The notes under the pieces are model-generated. The model saw only the letters and a list, made by a program, of their open reading frames with translations, was not told the DNA's origin and made no database searches. From NCBI RefSeq assembly GCF_001435835.1, contig NZ_AZFX01000004.1, positions 20,505 through 84,504 on the forward strand: 64,000 bases of DNA, read 5' to 3'. Made by a program: the position numbers and the translations under genes. The DNA comes from Lapidilactobacillus concavus DSM 17758 (GTDB taxonomy: Bacteria; Bacillota; Bacilli; Lactobacillales; Lactobacillaceae). Positions 8,640-18,416 of the stretch are shown piece after piece. Position 1 is the first letter of the stretch, and every line of letters begins with the position of its first letter.

Positions 8640-9607
8640 TCGAATTTGAACAGGTGACAAAAACCTATGGTCAGGAAAATGCCTTACAGAACTTAAACCT
8701 GACGATTAATGATGGCGAATTATTCGTCTTGGTGGGACCCTCGGGGAGTGGTAAAACGACGTTGCTCAAAATGATCAATCGACTGGTGGTTCCAACAGCA
8801 GGTCAAGTTAGGATTGATGATCAAAATGTGGCGGAAATGGATTTGGAAAATTTACGTCGTCATACGGGTTACGTCTTACAAGCCGGCGCACTATTTCCCA
8901 ATATGACGGTTGAGCAAAACGCAGGCGTTCAGTTAGAGGCGCTTGGTTGGCAAGCGCCCAAACGACATCAGCGTATCGTTGAATTACTGAAGAAGGTTGA
9001 CTTGGATCCAGAAACGTTCTTGACGCGTTATCCTAATGAGCTTTCTGGAGGTGAGGCACAACGCATCGGGATTGTCCGTGCGCTGGCCGCCAATCCCAAG
9101 TTGATTCTAATGGACGAGCCCTTTAGCGCATTGGATCCGATCTCGAAGCGACAGTTGCAAGAACTGATTCTACAATTACATCAAGAGTTGACGACAACCT
9201 TCGTCTTTGTGACGCATGATATGCGCGAGGCCATTCACTTGGCGGATCGATTGGCGGTCGTCCACGATGGTGAATTATTGCAGGTCGGTACAGCCACTCA
9301 AATTTTAGCCGAACCCGCGAATGAATTTGTCCACGATTTTTTCGACGACGATTCGATTCGACGTCAGTTCATGCAAGCTGTCTTAGACGCGGGACTTGGT
9401 CAAAGAGTGACGTCAAAATCTGCCAGCGCGTTAGCTTCAGGCGTGATTTTTTCCGGGCAAGTCGAGCAACTCGCTAAGAGCGACACAATTTTTGATTGGG
9501 CCAATCTGGTTCAGCAACAGCCACAACAGATCGTTCAAGTGGCTGGTCGTTTATTGAAGCCCGCTGATTTAATTGCTTACTTGGCACGAATTGGGGAGGC
9601 GAAATAA
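8636..9607 (+). CDS. opuCA: Osmoprotectant (betaine/carnitine/choline) ABC transporter ATP-binding protein
   Basis: The 323-residue ATPase has Walker [10 protein letters not shown] (about residues 34-42), signature LSGGEAQRIG (about 140-149), Walker B LILMDEPFSALD (about 158-169) and the switch histidine in THDMREA (about 196-202). It belongs to the quaternary amine uptake family (ProV/OpuCA). The C-terminal 80 residues hold only a shortened regulatory region where relatives have tandem CBS domains. It overlaps the Rrf2 regulator by four bases and the downstream permease by one base, which indicates one operon. Substrate cannot be decided from the ATPase. Confidence 0.9.
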   Translation: MIEFEQVTKTYGQENALQNLNLTINDGELFVLVGPSGSGKTTLLKMINRLVVPTAGQVRIDDQNVAEMDLENLRRHTGYVLQAGALFPNMTVEQNAGVQLEALGWQAPKRHQRIVELLKKVDLDPETFLTRYPNELSGGEAQRIGIVRALAANPKLILMDEPFSALDPISKRQLQELILQLHQELTTTFVFVTHDMREAIHLADRLAVVHDGELLQVGTATQILAEPANEFVHDFFDDDSIRRQFMQAVLDAGLGQRVTSKSASALASGVIFSGQVEQLAKSDTIFDWANLVQQQPQQIVQVAGRLLKPADLIAYLARIGEAK

Positions 9608-11139
9608 TGCTAGCGTCATTGATCAACTACTTAGAAAACAATCGCCAGGAAATTTGGCTCTCGCTAGGTCAACATATCGAAATCTCAGCTATTGCAGCCG
9701 TGATCACGATTTTGATTGCGATTCCATTAGCGGTCGTGCTGCTGGATCATCGACGCGGTGGGGAATTCGTGCTGCAAGTTGCCAGCGTGATTCAGACGAT
9801 TCCCAGCCTGGCAATCCTGGGCTTGCTGATCCCGTTTGTTGGTATTGGCACGGTTCCGGCAATCATTGCCTTGGTTTTATATGCAATCATGCCGGTGTTC
9901 TCAAATACTTATTCGGGGCTAACTAACATCGATCCCTTATTGTTAGAGGCCGCAGATGCGATGGGTGTTTCCAAGCGGTATAAGCTTTTCCGAATTCAAA
10001 TTCCACTGGCAATGCCAATGATTCTGTCCGGTATTCGGATCGGAGTCGTGATGATCATTGGGACAGCCACACTAGCTGCGTTGATTGGCGGCGGTGGATT
10101 AGGGACCTATATTCTCTTAGGCATACAAAGCAACAATAACGATGCATTACTGATTGGGGCCGTCCTAGCCGCTATTTTAGCGCTGGTGGCGAGCTGGTTG
10201 ATTCGGCGCTTGTCACACGTTTCTTTCAAGAAATTAGGTATCGGTGTCGCTGTCTTAGCTGTTATAGGTGCGGGCTTCTATGGCGTCCGTGCGTTAATTC
10301 ATCCCCAGACAGAAACAATCACAATTGCTGGGAAAATGGGCGGTGAACCAGAGATCCTAATCAATATGTACAAGGATTTAATTGAGGCAGATCATCCAGA
10401 GCTCAAAGTCAACGTCAAGCGAAATTTCGGTGGGACGAGTTTTCTGTTCAAGGCACTCAAGAGTGATCAGATCCAGATCTATCCGGAATTCACGGGAACG
10501 GTGTTGCAATCCTTAGTTAAAACAGATCGAGGCGTCGATCATGATCCACAAACGGCTTATCAGACAGCCAAGAAGGCACTCGCCAATCAGTTCAGGATGA
10601 CTTACTTGAAACCCATGGCTTATCAGAATGGTTATGCGATGGCGGTCACTGAAGCCACTGCGAAGAAGTATCAGTTAAAAGCTGTGGCAGACTTAGCGGC
10701 TCATCCAGAATTACTGGCGGGTTTCGATCCCGATTTTTACCAACAACCTGATGGCTATCCTGGGCTGAAAAAAGCCTATGGGTTGAATTTCAAGACAGTG
10801 CGCACAATGGAGCCTTCGTTGCGTTATGAGGCTTTGGCCGATGGTAAATTAGGCGTAACGGATGCGTATACGACTGATCCACAGGTGAAGAAGTATCGAC
10901 TGGTCTTGTTGGAGGATACGAAGAAGTTTTTCCCTCCTTATCAGGGCGCGCCGGTAATGATGACCAGCTTCGCAGAGAAGCATCCAGGCGTCATCAAGAG
11001 TCTTAATAAGCTTGCCGGCAAAATTACCACGACTCAAATGCAAGAAATGAATTATCAAGTGACTGTTGAGCATCGTAAGGCTGCCAAGGTTGCGCGGGAA
11101 TTCTTGATCAAAAGCAAGATTCTAGACCCATCAAAATAG
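9607..11139 (+). CDS. opuCB: Osmoprotectant ABC transporter, permease fused to substrate-binding protein
   Basis: This 510-residue fusion has an N-terminal ABC permease domain with about six membrane segments (residues about 20-200), including the EAADAMGVSKRYKLFRIQIP coupling region. A single anchor at about residues 210-230 follows, then an extracellular OpuAC/OsmF-type binding domain (about 235-508) beginning ETITIAGKMGGEPEIL. YPEFTGTVLQ is typical of glycine betaine/choline/carnitine binding proteins. The fused form is known in lactic acid bacteria. The ATG overlaps the ATPase stop (TAATG). The pair forms a complete importer for compatible solutes and is closed by a strong terminator. Confidence 0.9.
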   Translation: MLASLINYLENNRQEIWLSLGQHIEISAIAAVITILIAIPLAVVLLDHRRGGEFVLQVASVIQTIPSLAILGLLIPFVGIGTVPAIIALVLYAIMPVFSNTYSGLTNIDPLLLEAADAMGVSKRYKLFRIQIPLAMPMILSGIRIGVVMIIGTATLAALIGGGGLGTYILLGIQSNNNDALLIGAVLAAILALVASWLIRRLSHVSFKKLGIGVAVLAVIGAGFYGVRALIHPQTETITIAGKMGGEPEILINMYKDLIEADHPELKVNVKRNFGGTSFLFKALKSDQIQIYPEFTGTVLQSLVKTDRGVDHDPQTAYQTAKKALANQFRMTYLKPMAYQNGYAMAVTEATAKKYQLKAVADLAAHPELLAGFDPDFYQQPDGYPGLKKAYGLNFKTVRTMEPSLRYEALADGKLGVTDAYTTDPQVKKYRLVLLEDTKKFFPPYQGAPVMMTSFAEKHPGVIKSLNKLAGKITTTQMQEMNYQVTVEHRKAAKVAREFLIKSKILDPSK

Positions 11140-11162
11140 TGTCGTGATTTCACACAAAATTA

Positions 11163-11208
11163 AAAGAGGACCAAGATAGGTTTTTCCTATCTTGATCCTC
11201 TTTCTTTT
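11163..11208. terminator. Bidirectional terminator between opuC and the FMN reductase genes
   Basis: AAGAGGACCAAGATAGG (from 11164) pairs with CCTATCTTGATCCTCTT around a T5 loop with one mismatch. There are A residues before and T residues after, so it can serve both converging transcripts. Confidence 0.9.
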
Positions 11209-11249
11209 GAAATAATAAGTCATCTTATCTTGCTTGAGTTGACGACTAA

Positions 11250-12449
11250 CTAATCCTTTTTTGAGGCACTAGAAATGGCATCAACTTGTGGTGCAATAGG
11301 CGGGGTCACTTTTTGTGAAGCACTTGAGACCGCATCGACTGAACCACCGGTAAGCTGCTGACCAGTTTTCTTGAGGTAGAAGTCAATAATTGGTTTGATG
11401 TCGAGAATATACTCATTAACGCCGGCATAGTGGCCTTCATCATCATGCATGGCCGCATAGTTGTGAACGACATATTTATCCAGGCCATGCGTTGGCACAG
11501 GCATCTGAACACGTTCAGTCTGACCAGAACGCAATGCTGCAATGACAGCTTGAACATGTTTGTAAGTGCGCGCAGGGTGGCAGTCGCCGATTGGATTGCC
11601 GACCTGACCTGGTTTTCTGTGGGCGAACATTTGCGCCGAGTCAGCATTGTGATTGTAGTATAAAAATTGATTATTCGCATCTACAAAAGTGATCTCAAGT
11701 GGGATTGATTTCAAGAGTGCATTGATTTGATCGACGGTCAGAATGCCACGATCAAGTTCAACGTAGGTCGCGCCTTTGACGGGCTTGACTTTTTCGATAG
11801 CCTGTTCGACCCAATCCTCGGCATGCATGTCAACATCTGGAATCGTTGTCGCAATTTGACCAGTGGCGTGGAGATCTTCTTCTGGTAAAGGTTCTGGCTC
11901 TTTAAGCTGTGAGGCGACGCCAATGAAGCGGACGAATTTATGCAAGGTTTCACCGAGGAACTGACGCGTTTTTTCATCGTTGAGGTTACCTAGTTCGTCA
12001 AATGCTTCTTTGGCGCGTCCAAGCAGAAATTCGTTGCCTGGCATCGTGATTGCTCCCACTCCCGGTGCGTCTAAAATTTGACGTAGATGGAGTTGAGCGC
12101 GCGAAGTGCCCTGGTCATAATAAGAGCAGCCAACGATCATCACCGGCTTATCTTGCAGGGGATGAATCTTGAACGAAAGCCATTCTAGGACACTTTTCAG
12201 TCCTGCTGGGACGGTGTGATTGTGTTCTGGAGTGGCAATGATGACGCCATCCGATTGAAAAATTTTTCGTTTCAAGTTTTGAATCAGAACGCTCTCAGTC
12301 AAATCTTGACTTTGATTAAACATGGGAATGTCTTTGATTTCAAAGATTTCCAAATCAAATAGATCTACATATTCTTTTTGAATATATTGTAAGAGATCAC
12401 GATTGTATGAAAGATCGGCATTTGATCCGACAAGACCTAATAATTTCAT
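11250..12449 (-). CDS. NADPH-dependent FMN reductase fused to a PAS domain with flavinylation-like tail
   Basis: This 399-residue protein has three parts. Residues 1-180 are a flavodoxin-fold FMN_red domain (GLVGSNADLSYNRDLLQYI; TPEHNHTVPAGLKSVLEW at about 78-95). Residues about 235-350 resemble the PAS_10 domain found in DUF438 proteins (EITFVDANNQFLYYNH; GDCHPARTYKHV). The last 30 residues carry two near-identical motifs, DAVSSAS (372-378) and DAISSAS (390-396), which resemble the ApbE flavinylation motif. FMN_red proteins transfer electrons from NAD(P)H to flavins. The combination suggests an intracellular redox enzyme or sensor; this is inference. It lies downstream of a second FMN reductase and probably shares its promoter. 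Confidence 0.82.
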   Translation of the reverse strand: MKLLGLVGSNADLSYNRDLLQYIQKEYVDLFDLEIFEIKDIPMFNQSQDLTESVLIQNLKRKIFQSDGVIIATPEHNHTVPAGLKSVLEWLSFKIHPLQDKPVMIVGCSYYDQGTSRAQLHLRQILDAPGVGAITMPGNEFLLGRAKEAFDELGNLNDEKTRQFLGETLHKFVRFIGVASQLKEPEPLPEEDLHATGQIATTIPDVDMHAEDWVEQAIEKVKPVKGATYVELDRGILTVDQINALLKSIPLEITFVDANNQFLYYNHNADSAQMFAHRKPGQVGNPIGDCHPARTYKHVQAVIAALRSGQTERVQMPVPTHGLDKYVVHNYAAMHDDEGHYAGVNEYILDIKPIIDFYLKKTGQQLTGGSVDAVSSASQKVTPPIAPQVDAISSASKKD

Positions 12450-12479
12450 TGTTAAAACTCCTTCGCAAGTAATTTTAGA

Positions 12480-13106
12480 TTAATCTTGATGACTGTTATG
12501 AAGATCTTCCCACGAGAAATCGGCGGCTTGTTTCTGATTCTGGGCATGTGCGTGCTGTAATTGAGCAGTAATCGCGATGAAAATTAAGAAATTCGTGAAA
12601 AGACCCTCTAGCATTTCGACACTGTCAGGATCAATCAGTTGGTTCTTGTCATCGAAGGCGGTCAACGAGTTGGCTAATAAGAATTCCGAACTTGGCATGA
12701 TTCGCGCACGCAACTCGGGAGCATCTAACATCTGCCGCAGTTGAGCCTGGGCTCGCGATGAACCGAGCACACCATAAGAAGCACCAGTAATCATCACGGG
12801 TTTGTCAACGAAGGGATAAATACCGTATGAAAGCCAATTTAACGCGTTGATCAATACCGCCGGTACCGCGTGATCATACTCTGGCGTGCTGATGATGACA
12901 CCATCAGCAGCGTCGATCTTGGCTGCCAACTGTTGGACACATTCGGGGACTTTTTTATCTGCTGGCTTGTTAAACATTGGGAAGTCCTTGATCTCAACTA
13001 ATTCGATTCGAGCCACTTGCTGGAAGTGATCTCGCATGAACTGTAATAACTGGCGATTGGTGGACTGATCTGAATTTGTGCCGACAATAGCAATTAAATT
13101 TTTCAT
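12480..13106 (-). CDS. NAD(P)H-dependent FMN reductase (FMN_red family)
   Basis: The 208-residue protein has the flavodoxin-like phosphate-binding N-terminus IAIVGTNSDQSTNRQLL (residues about 5-21) and the isoalloxazine-side motif STPEYDHAVPAVLINALNWLS. It is closely similar to the N-terminal domain of its downstream neighbour but lacks the PAS domain and tail. This suggests a local duplication. The start is set at the ATG with AAAGGA upstream, 24 bases inside the longest open frame. A candidate cre site lies about 60 bases upstream. Likely roles are flavin or quinone reduction; the substrate is not known. Confidence 0.85.
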   Translation of the reverse strand: MKNLIAIVGTNSDQSTNRQLLQFMRDHFQQVARIELVEIKDFPMFNKPADKKVPECVQQLAAKIDAADGVIISTPEYDHAVPAVLINALNWLSYGIYPFVDKPVMITGASYGVLGSSRAQAQLRQMLDAPELRARIMPSSEFLLANSLTAFDDKNQLIDPDSVEMLEGLFTNFLIFIAITAQLQHAHAQNQKQAADFSWEDLHNSHQD

Positions 13107-13168
13107 TACTCGAGTCCTTTCAATTATCATGTTGATTTGGATAAATTAGTGCATTGCTTCAGGATAAG

Positions 13169-13182
13169 TGTTAGCGCTCACA
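13169..13182 (-). promoter_or_regulatory. Candidate cre (CcpA) site upstream of the FMN reductase pair
   Basis: TGTTAGCGCTCACA matches the catabolite-response consensus TGWAARCGYTWNCW at 12 of 14 positions and is nearly palindromic. It lies in the 420-base divergent intergenic region (13107-13526) between the FMN reductase genes and marR. The rest of that region is A/T-rich and shows no gene. Confidence 0.45.
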
Positions 13183-13526
13183 TGGATACATCTACAGCAT
13201 ACACTAGCCTAGATGAGGCGTCAATATGGTTCATTATTGTTGACTCTGCTCAACCTGAAAAGAGTGATTTCTTGCTGTGATTTAGGGAAAAACTGGGTGC
13301 AATTTGCTGAGTAGTGGCGTCAACGCATCAGTGACATGCGCACGTTGCACATTAAAAATGAGTGGTTGGTGTCTTCTAATTGATCGATCGTAAAAGTAAC
13401 AAGAAAAGTCTGAAACTTTTGATGATTTTGAAGGACAATTCCTTGAAAACAAACAAGGCAGTTGATATACTTTCTTAGTCCCATTTCGGACGATACGAGA
13501 ATAGACTAATTGAATGAGGGGTCCAA

Positions 13527-13976
13527 TTGAAAAATGAAACGATTAAATCAGATTTAAAATTATTCTATGATCAGTGGCATGCCTATCAGCATGTTCAAGA
13601 CGATTATGCACGTCGCAAGGGCGTTTCCAGCTCAACAATTGATGTATTAGCCATTCTGCAGACGATTCCTGAACACTGTACACAACGTTTCTTGGTGGCG
13701 CATACCTTGCTGCCCAAGCAGACAATTAATGCAGTGATCACGAGTTTGCTGAAGCAAGGTTATGTTGATTTGACACAGTCTCAGTCAGATCGACGCGTGA
13801 AAGAAATTCGGCTCACTGAGGCGGGCAGACACCATGTCTCAGAAATGATTGATCCGCTATTTGCAGCAGATTATCAAACGATGTCGGAGATGCCGGAAGA
13901 CGAGCGGACGCTGATGTTAAAGAGTCTAGCCGCGTATACGCAGGCTTTTGCGGATCGGGTGGATCAATTGAATTAA
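13527..13976 (+). CDS. MarR-family transcriptional regulator
   Basis: The 149-residue protein has the MarR winged-helix layout. A dimerisation helix is followed by a DNA-binding region LPKQTINAVITSLLKQGYVDL (about residues 65-85, read in two parts) and a wing with QSQSDRRVKEIRLTEAGRHHV (about 86-106). The start is TTG with GAGGGG upstream; no in-frame ATG is available nearby. It ends 18 bases before the ABC exporter genes, so it is very likely their local regulator, as MarR or PadR proteins are for other multidrug exporter pairs. The ligand is unknown. Confidence 0.85.
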   Translation: MKNETIKSDLKLFYDQWHAYQHVQDDYARRKGVSSSTIDVLAILQTIPEHCTQRFLVAHTLLPKQTINAVITSLLKQGYVDLTQSQSDRRVKEIRLTEAGRHHVSEMIDPLFAADYQTMSEMPEDERTLMLKSLAAYTQAFADRVDQLN

Positions 13977-13994
13977 AGTTTAGGGGAGGCACGA

Positions 13995-15710
13995 ATGAAG
14001 TCATTAATGAATTTGATGAAAAAGTATCGCGGTGATGCCATGATTGCCATTATTGCGACACTCGTGATTGCTTTTGCCACACTTTGGCAACCACGTATCT
14101 TGCAAGAAATGATCACCGCCATCTTGGCCCGTGATCAACAGACAGTTTTAAATTTAGGGCTCCAATTAATCGGGTTAGCTGTTCTAGGCATCGTCGCCGG
14201 AATCATCAACACGATTTTCTCAGCGAAAGCCGCACAAGAAGTTTCCGCGGATATGCGGGAAAAAGGTTATCGCAAAATTCAAACGTTCTCATTTGGGAAT
14301 ATTGAGAAATTCTCCGCATCCAACTTGGTGATTCGTTTGACCAATGATATTAACCAGGTGCAGATGGTGATCATGAGCGTCTTACAACAGATCATTCGGA
14401 TCCCCGTGTTGTTCTTAGGGGCTTTCATCCTCGCAATTCTGACGATGCCGAAATTCTGGTGGGTCATTGTAATCATGTTGGTCTTGATCGTCGCCGTCAG
14501 CATGTTCTCATTCACACGAATGGGCAAATACTTCGAGAAGTTGCAGACGACGCTTGAGAAAAACAATACCTTGGCTCGTGAAAACTTGATGGGGATGCGC
14601 GTCGTTAAATCATTTGTTCAAGAGCAGAATCAGATCAATAAATTTTCGAAATCATCAGATGAGATGACGGAAACAACGATTCGCATTGGTAATCTCTTCT
14701 CAATTCTGATGCCGGCCTTTTTCTTGATTGGTGACTTAGCAGTTGCCGGCTCGATTCTGCTTGTCGGCACGATGGTGACCGATGATCCTAGCATGATTGC
14801 GGCGATTCAAGCGTTCATCAGCTACTTGATGCAAATTTTATTCGCGGTGGTCATGGGTGGCTTCATGATGACAGGTGCCTCGCGTGCTTTCGTCTCATTG
14901 GGGCGTTTGCAAGAAATTTATGACACTGAACCTGACTTGACTTTCCCACATGTGGCAGAAACCCCATTGAGTGGGGACGTTGCGTTTAACCATGTCACGT
15001 TCACCTATCCAGGGGATGACCAACCTGTCCTGCGTGATATTTCGTTCACGGTGCAAGCCGGTGAAATGATTGGTATCGTCGGTGCGACCGGTTCAGGGAA
15101 GACGACGTTGGCTCAACTGATCCCTCGGTTATATGATCCTGATTCTGGCGAGGTGCTAGTTGGCAAGCGCGATATTCGCCAGGTGAATGAGAAGTCGTTA
15201 CGCGAAGCAGTTTCGTTCATCTTGCAACGTTCGACGCTCTTTTCCGGGACAATCTCGCATAACTTGAGGCAGGGGAAAGAGGATGCCACGTTGGATGATA
15301 TGCAATGGGCGGCCAACGTGGCCCAAGCCGCAGAGTTCATTGAGAAACTCGATGATCAATACGATGCCAAGGTTGAGGAGCGTTCAGCCAATTTCTCAGG
15401 TGGACAGAAGCAACGCTTGTCGATCACACGTGGCGTGATTAAAGCACCAGCAATCTTGATCATGGATGACTCGACCAGTGCGCTTGATGCCCGCTCAGAA
15501 AAATTAGTTCAAGAAGCGCTCGGCAAGGAATTAAAAGGCACAACGACGTTTATTATCGCGGAGAAAATATCGTCGATCATCAAGGCGGATCGAATTTTGG
15601 TCCTGGATCAAGGACGTTTGGTTGGTGAAGGTACTCACCATGAATTAGTCAACCAAAATGCCGTTTATCAAGAGATTTATCGGACGCAAAAGGCATTAGA
15701 GGAGGTGTAA
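13995..15710 (+). CDS. ABC exporter half-transporter with degenerate ATP site (LmrC/EfrA-like)
   Basis: The 571-residue protein joins a six-helix exporter membrane domain (residues about 1-310) to an ATPase domain. The Walker A motif GATGSGKTT (about 362-370) and signature [10 protein letters not shown] are intact. The Walker B end reads [12 protein letters not shown], with Asp in place of the catalytic Glu, and the switch region reads IIAEKISSI, with Glu in place of His. These are the marks of the non-catalytic subunit in heterodimeric exporters such as LmrCD and TM287/288. It is directly followed by its partner (one base apart). The pair probably exports drugs or lipophilic compounds. Confidence 0.9.
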   Translation: MKSLMNLMKKYRGDAMIAIIATLVIAFATLWQPRILQEMITAILARDQQTVLNLGLQLIGLAVLGIVAGIINTIFSAKAAQEVSADMREKGYRKIQTFSFGNIEKFSASNLVIRLTNDINQVQMVIMSVLQQIIRIPVLFLGAFILAILTMPKFWWVIVIMLVLIVAVSMFSFTRMGKYFEKLQTTLEKNNTLARENLMGMRVVKSFVQEQNQINKFSKSSDEMTETTIRIGNLFSILMPAFFLIGDLAVAGSILLVGTMVTDDPSMIAAIQAFISYLMQILFAVVMGGFMMTGASRAFVSLGRLQEIYDTEPDLTFPHVAETPLSGDVAFNHVTFTYPGDDQPVLRDISFTVQAGEMIGIVGATGSGKTTLAQLIPRLYDPDSGEVLVGKRDIRQVNEKSLREAVSFILQRSTLFSGTISHNLRQGKEDATLDDMQWAANVAQAAEFIEKLDDQYDAKVEERSANFSGGQKQRLSITRGVIKAPAILIMDDSTSALDARSEKLVQEALGKELKGTTTFIIAEKISSIIKADRILVLDQGRLVGEGTHHELVNQNAVYQEIYRTQKALEEV

Positions 15711-15711
15711 C

Positions 15712-17493
15712 GTGAAAGATCTTAAAGGCGCAGGGCAATTCTTTGCCCATTATTTAGGAAAATATTGGCGAAAATTAAGCTTGGTTATTTTGTTGACCAT
15801 CATGAGCACGTATTTTCAAGTGAAGGCTCCTGTTTTCATGGGACATGCCTTCGAAGATTTGGCAAAATATTTACAACTTTATCTGAACCCCGCGACACGC
15901 GCAACGGCTTCAAAAGCAGATTTCAATCAGGCCATCATCAACCTCGTGATTTTTTACATTCTAATCTCGGTGTCGATGTTAATTAGCTCGCTACTGATCT
16001 CGCAAGTGGCAGGGCGTTCGACGGGGACGATGCGAATCGGCTTGTTTCGCAAGGTGCAACGCATGCAGATTAGCTATTTTGATACCCATTCCGATGGTGA
16101 CATCTTAGCACGGTATACATCTGACTTGGATAATATTTTTAACGCAATGAATCAAGCGTTGTTTGAAGTCTTTAATAGTGTCATTCTCTTCGTCGGCATG
16201 CTGATCATGATGTTCAGGCAGAACGTGACCATGGCGTGGATGACGATTGCCACCACGCCGATTGCGGTCCTACTCGCGGCAATCGTGATTGTCAAGGCAG
16301 AGAAGTATGTCAATCACCAACAAGACGATGTTGGCAAGTTGAACGGCTACATTAATGAACAGATTACCGGGCAAAAGGTCATTATCACCAATGGCCTGCA
16401 GGAAGATTCAATCGCCGGTTTCGTCAAGCACAACGACCAAGTCAAAAAGACGACGTTTAAAGGGCAGGCCTGGTCAGGGGTCTTATATCCATTGATGCAA
16501 GGCATGTCATTGCTGAATACCGCTATCGTGATCTTCTTCGGCTCATGGTACGTTTTGAACAACAATATTAATCAAGCGGTTGGTTTGGGACTTGTTGTGA
16601 TTTTCGTTCAGTATGCACAGCAGTATTATCAACCAATTAGTTCGTTGACGTCGCTTTACAACATGATCCAATTGGCAATCACAGGTGCACGCCGAATTAA
16701 TGAAGTTCGCGAGCAACCTGATGAAATTGCGCCAACCAATGGCATTGCTTTTAACGGTATTCAGGAAAAAATTACGATTCAGGATGTTCATTTTAGCTAT
16801 TTGCCAGACAAAGAAATCTTACATGGCGTGTCTATTGAAGTCGATCAAGGACAGATGGTTGCGCTAGTTGGACCCACTGGCTCGGGTAAGACGACCGTGA
16901 TGAACCTGCTAAATCGATTCTATGATGTCGATTCTGGTGCAATTTTATTCGATGGTGTCGATATTCGCCAAATGGACCTCAATCAGCTACGAGATCACGT
17001 CGGTATCGTCTTGCAAGATCCACAATTATTCAGTGGGACAATTGCCGACAACATCAAGTTTGGTAAGCCGGACGCAACCGAAGCGGAATTATTCGATGCG
17101 GCACGTCAAGCAAATATTCATGATTTCATTATGAGTTTACCCGATCAATATCAAACACAGATCGATGATGATCATTCGCTGTTCTCGGCTGGGCAGAAGC
17201 AGCTCATGTCGATTGCACGAACGATTCTGACTGATCCGAAGCTCTTGATCCTCGATGAAGCCACGTCGAATGTGGACACAGTAACCGAAGCACAGATCCA
17301 GGCGGCGATGGACAATGTGATTGCTGGTCGAACCAGTTTCGTCATTGCCCATCGACTTAAAACAATTCTCAACGCAGATAAGATCGTCGTCCTCAGAGAC
17401 GGTCAGGTGATCGAAGAAGGCAATCATCATCAACTTCTCGCTGAAAAAGGATTCTATTCGGAGCTTTATCATAATCAGATGATTTTCGAATAG
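15712..17493 (+). CDS. ABC exporter half-transporter with catalytic ATP site (LmrD/EfrB-like)
   Basis: The 593-residue partner subunit begins with GTG, supported by GGAGGTG upstream. It has a six-helix membrane domain (about 1-340), Walker [10 protein letters not shown] (about 385-393), Walker [13 protein letters not shown] with the catalytic Glu, and the switch His in VIAHRLKTI. Its signature reads [10 protein letters not shown], in which the second Gly of LSGGQ is Ala. In heterodimeric exporters this change pairs with the degenerate Walker B of the other subunit, leaving one working ATP site. The membrane domain has a longer first extracellular loop than its partner. A terminator follows. 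Confidence 0.92.
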   Translation: MKDLKGAGQFFAHYLGKYWRKLSLVILLTIMSTYFQVKAPVFMGHAFEDLAKYLQLYLNPATRATASKADFNQAIINLVIFYILISVSMLISSLLISQVAGRSTGTMRIGLFRKVQRMQISYFDTHSDGDILARYTSDLDNIFNAMNQALFEVFNSVILFVGMLIMMFRQNVTMAWMTIATTPIAVLLAAIVIVKAEKYVNHQQDDVGKLNGYINEQITGQKVIITNGLQEDSIAGFVKHNDQVKKTTFKGQAWSGVLYPLMQGMSLLNTAIVIFFGSWYVLNNNINQAVGLGLVVIFVQYAQQYYQPISSLTSLYNMIQLAITGARRINEVREQPDEIAPTNGIAFNGIQEKITIQDVHFSYLPDKEILHGVSIEVDQGQMVALVGPTGSGKTTVMNLLNRFYDVDSGAILFDGVDIRQMDLNQLRDHVGIVLQDPQLFSGTIADNIKFGKPDATEAELFDAARQANIHDFIMSLPDQYQTQIDDDHSLFSAGQKQLMSIARTILTDPKLLILDEATSNVDTVTEAQIQAAMDNVIAGRTSFVIAHRLKTILNADKIVVLRDGQVIEEGNHHQLLAEKGFYSELYHNQMIFE

Positions 17494-17496
17494 TCA

Positions 17497-17531
17497 ACAA
17501 AAAGCCCCACGGTTGTAGGGCTTTTTGTTTT
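17497..17531 (+). terminator. Terminator after the ABC exporter operon
   Basis: ACAAAAAGCCC (17497-17507) pairs with GGGCTTTTTGT (17518-17528), followed by TTTTG. Confidence 0.88.
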
Positions 17532-17678
17532 GCCTTTGAAACTTTTTCAGTCTTAAGGGGCACAAAAGAGGCAAATTGAGCACGAGTTTAGTTTATCTAT
17601 GAGTTGCGAATTGCGTTTGTAATCGTGTGATCATACATTTCTAATGTGGTGCCGGTCGCCTGAGGTCTCTCGCGCACA

Positions 17679-18416
17679 TCAATAGTTCAATTTGCCCTGC
17701 GCATGTTGTCTTAAATCATGGGCATAAAACTCAAATAATTCGACGTTGCCTAATTCTTTCAACATTTCGACATAGTGCCAACACTGCTGACTGGAAGCGT
17801 TAGGATCTTTTAGAAAGGCGAGCAACGCCTCATCATACTTTTCTAAGAAAGAGGCGTATAAATCATTGGCCGCGATGGTTCGGCGAGTCTGTTCAAGACG
17901 GTGGTGTAAATTATTTGGACATCTTCCGGTGAAAGTGCGAATAAGGTGTTCGCAAATAATTCTAATTCATGATCTCCCCAAGTTTCCACTTGATATAAAT
18001 AGTTCTTGATCATCGCAGAATCTTGGATCGAAATCGCCGTGTGATTTAATTTGGATCTAAAAAATATCACCGATAATGGCTAAGTGAAGATATTGAATAT
18101 CTCAATCAGATTGAAAGCGCTATCTAAAATGTGCAATAAAAAGATCAATGCCATCAAGATCTTCTTGAATAAATAGGGATTTTAACTGGTCAAGCATTTG
18201 GTGACGCGTCTCCTTAATTTCACAAATATGGAAGAACCCGTCGATGGTCAAATGAATTTTTTTGAGTAATTGATCGAGTAATTGCACGCTGATATCTGTT
18301 TTTTTTCGCTCAAAACTAGATAGTCCCTGTTTACTCATGATTCCCGCAGCAACACTTTCCAGTGAAAGGTTTTTACTTTGTCTAATTTTCCGAAAAGCGG
18401 TTCCAAAATTTGTCAT
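17679..18416 (-). pseudogene. Rgg/GadR-type regulator, broken
   Basis: The first 98 residues (18416 to 18120) form an XRE-type helix-turn-helix of the Rgg family (FGTAFRKIRQSKNLSLESVA, then SKQGLSSFERKKTDIS). That frame stops, and the Rgg C-terminal repeat region continues in a second frame (18070 to about 17880; NYLYQVETWGDHELELFAN). It then returns to the first frame (about 17885 to 17679; DLYASFLEKYDEALLAF) down to a TGA. At about 246 codons it is short against the usual 285-300, so a deletion near 18060-18120 accompanies the two frame changes. Rgg proteins are peptide-sensing activators that often control the adjacent gene, here the divergent NRPS gene, which is broken too. Confidence 0.8.

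Noticed and set aside
18120..18416. Small intact XRE regulator of 98 residues
   Set aside because: Rgg C-terminal sequence continues in other frames just downstream, so it is the broken N-terminus of a longer gene.
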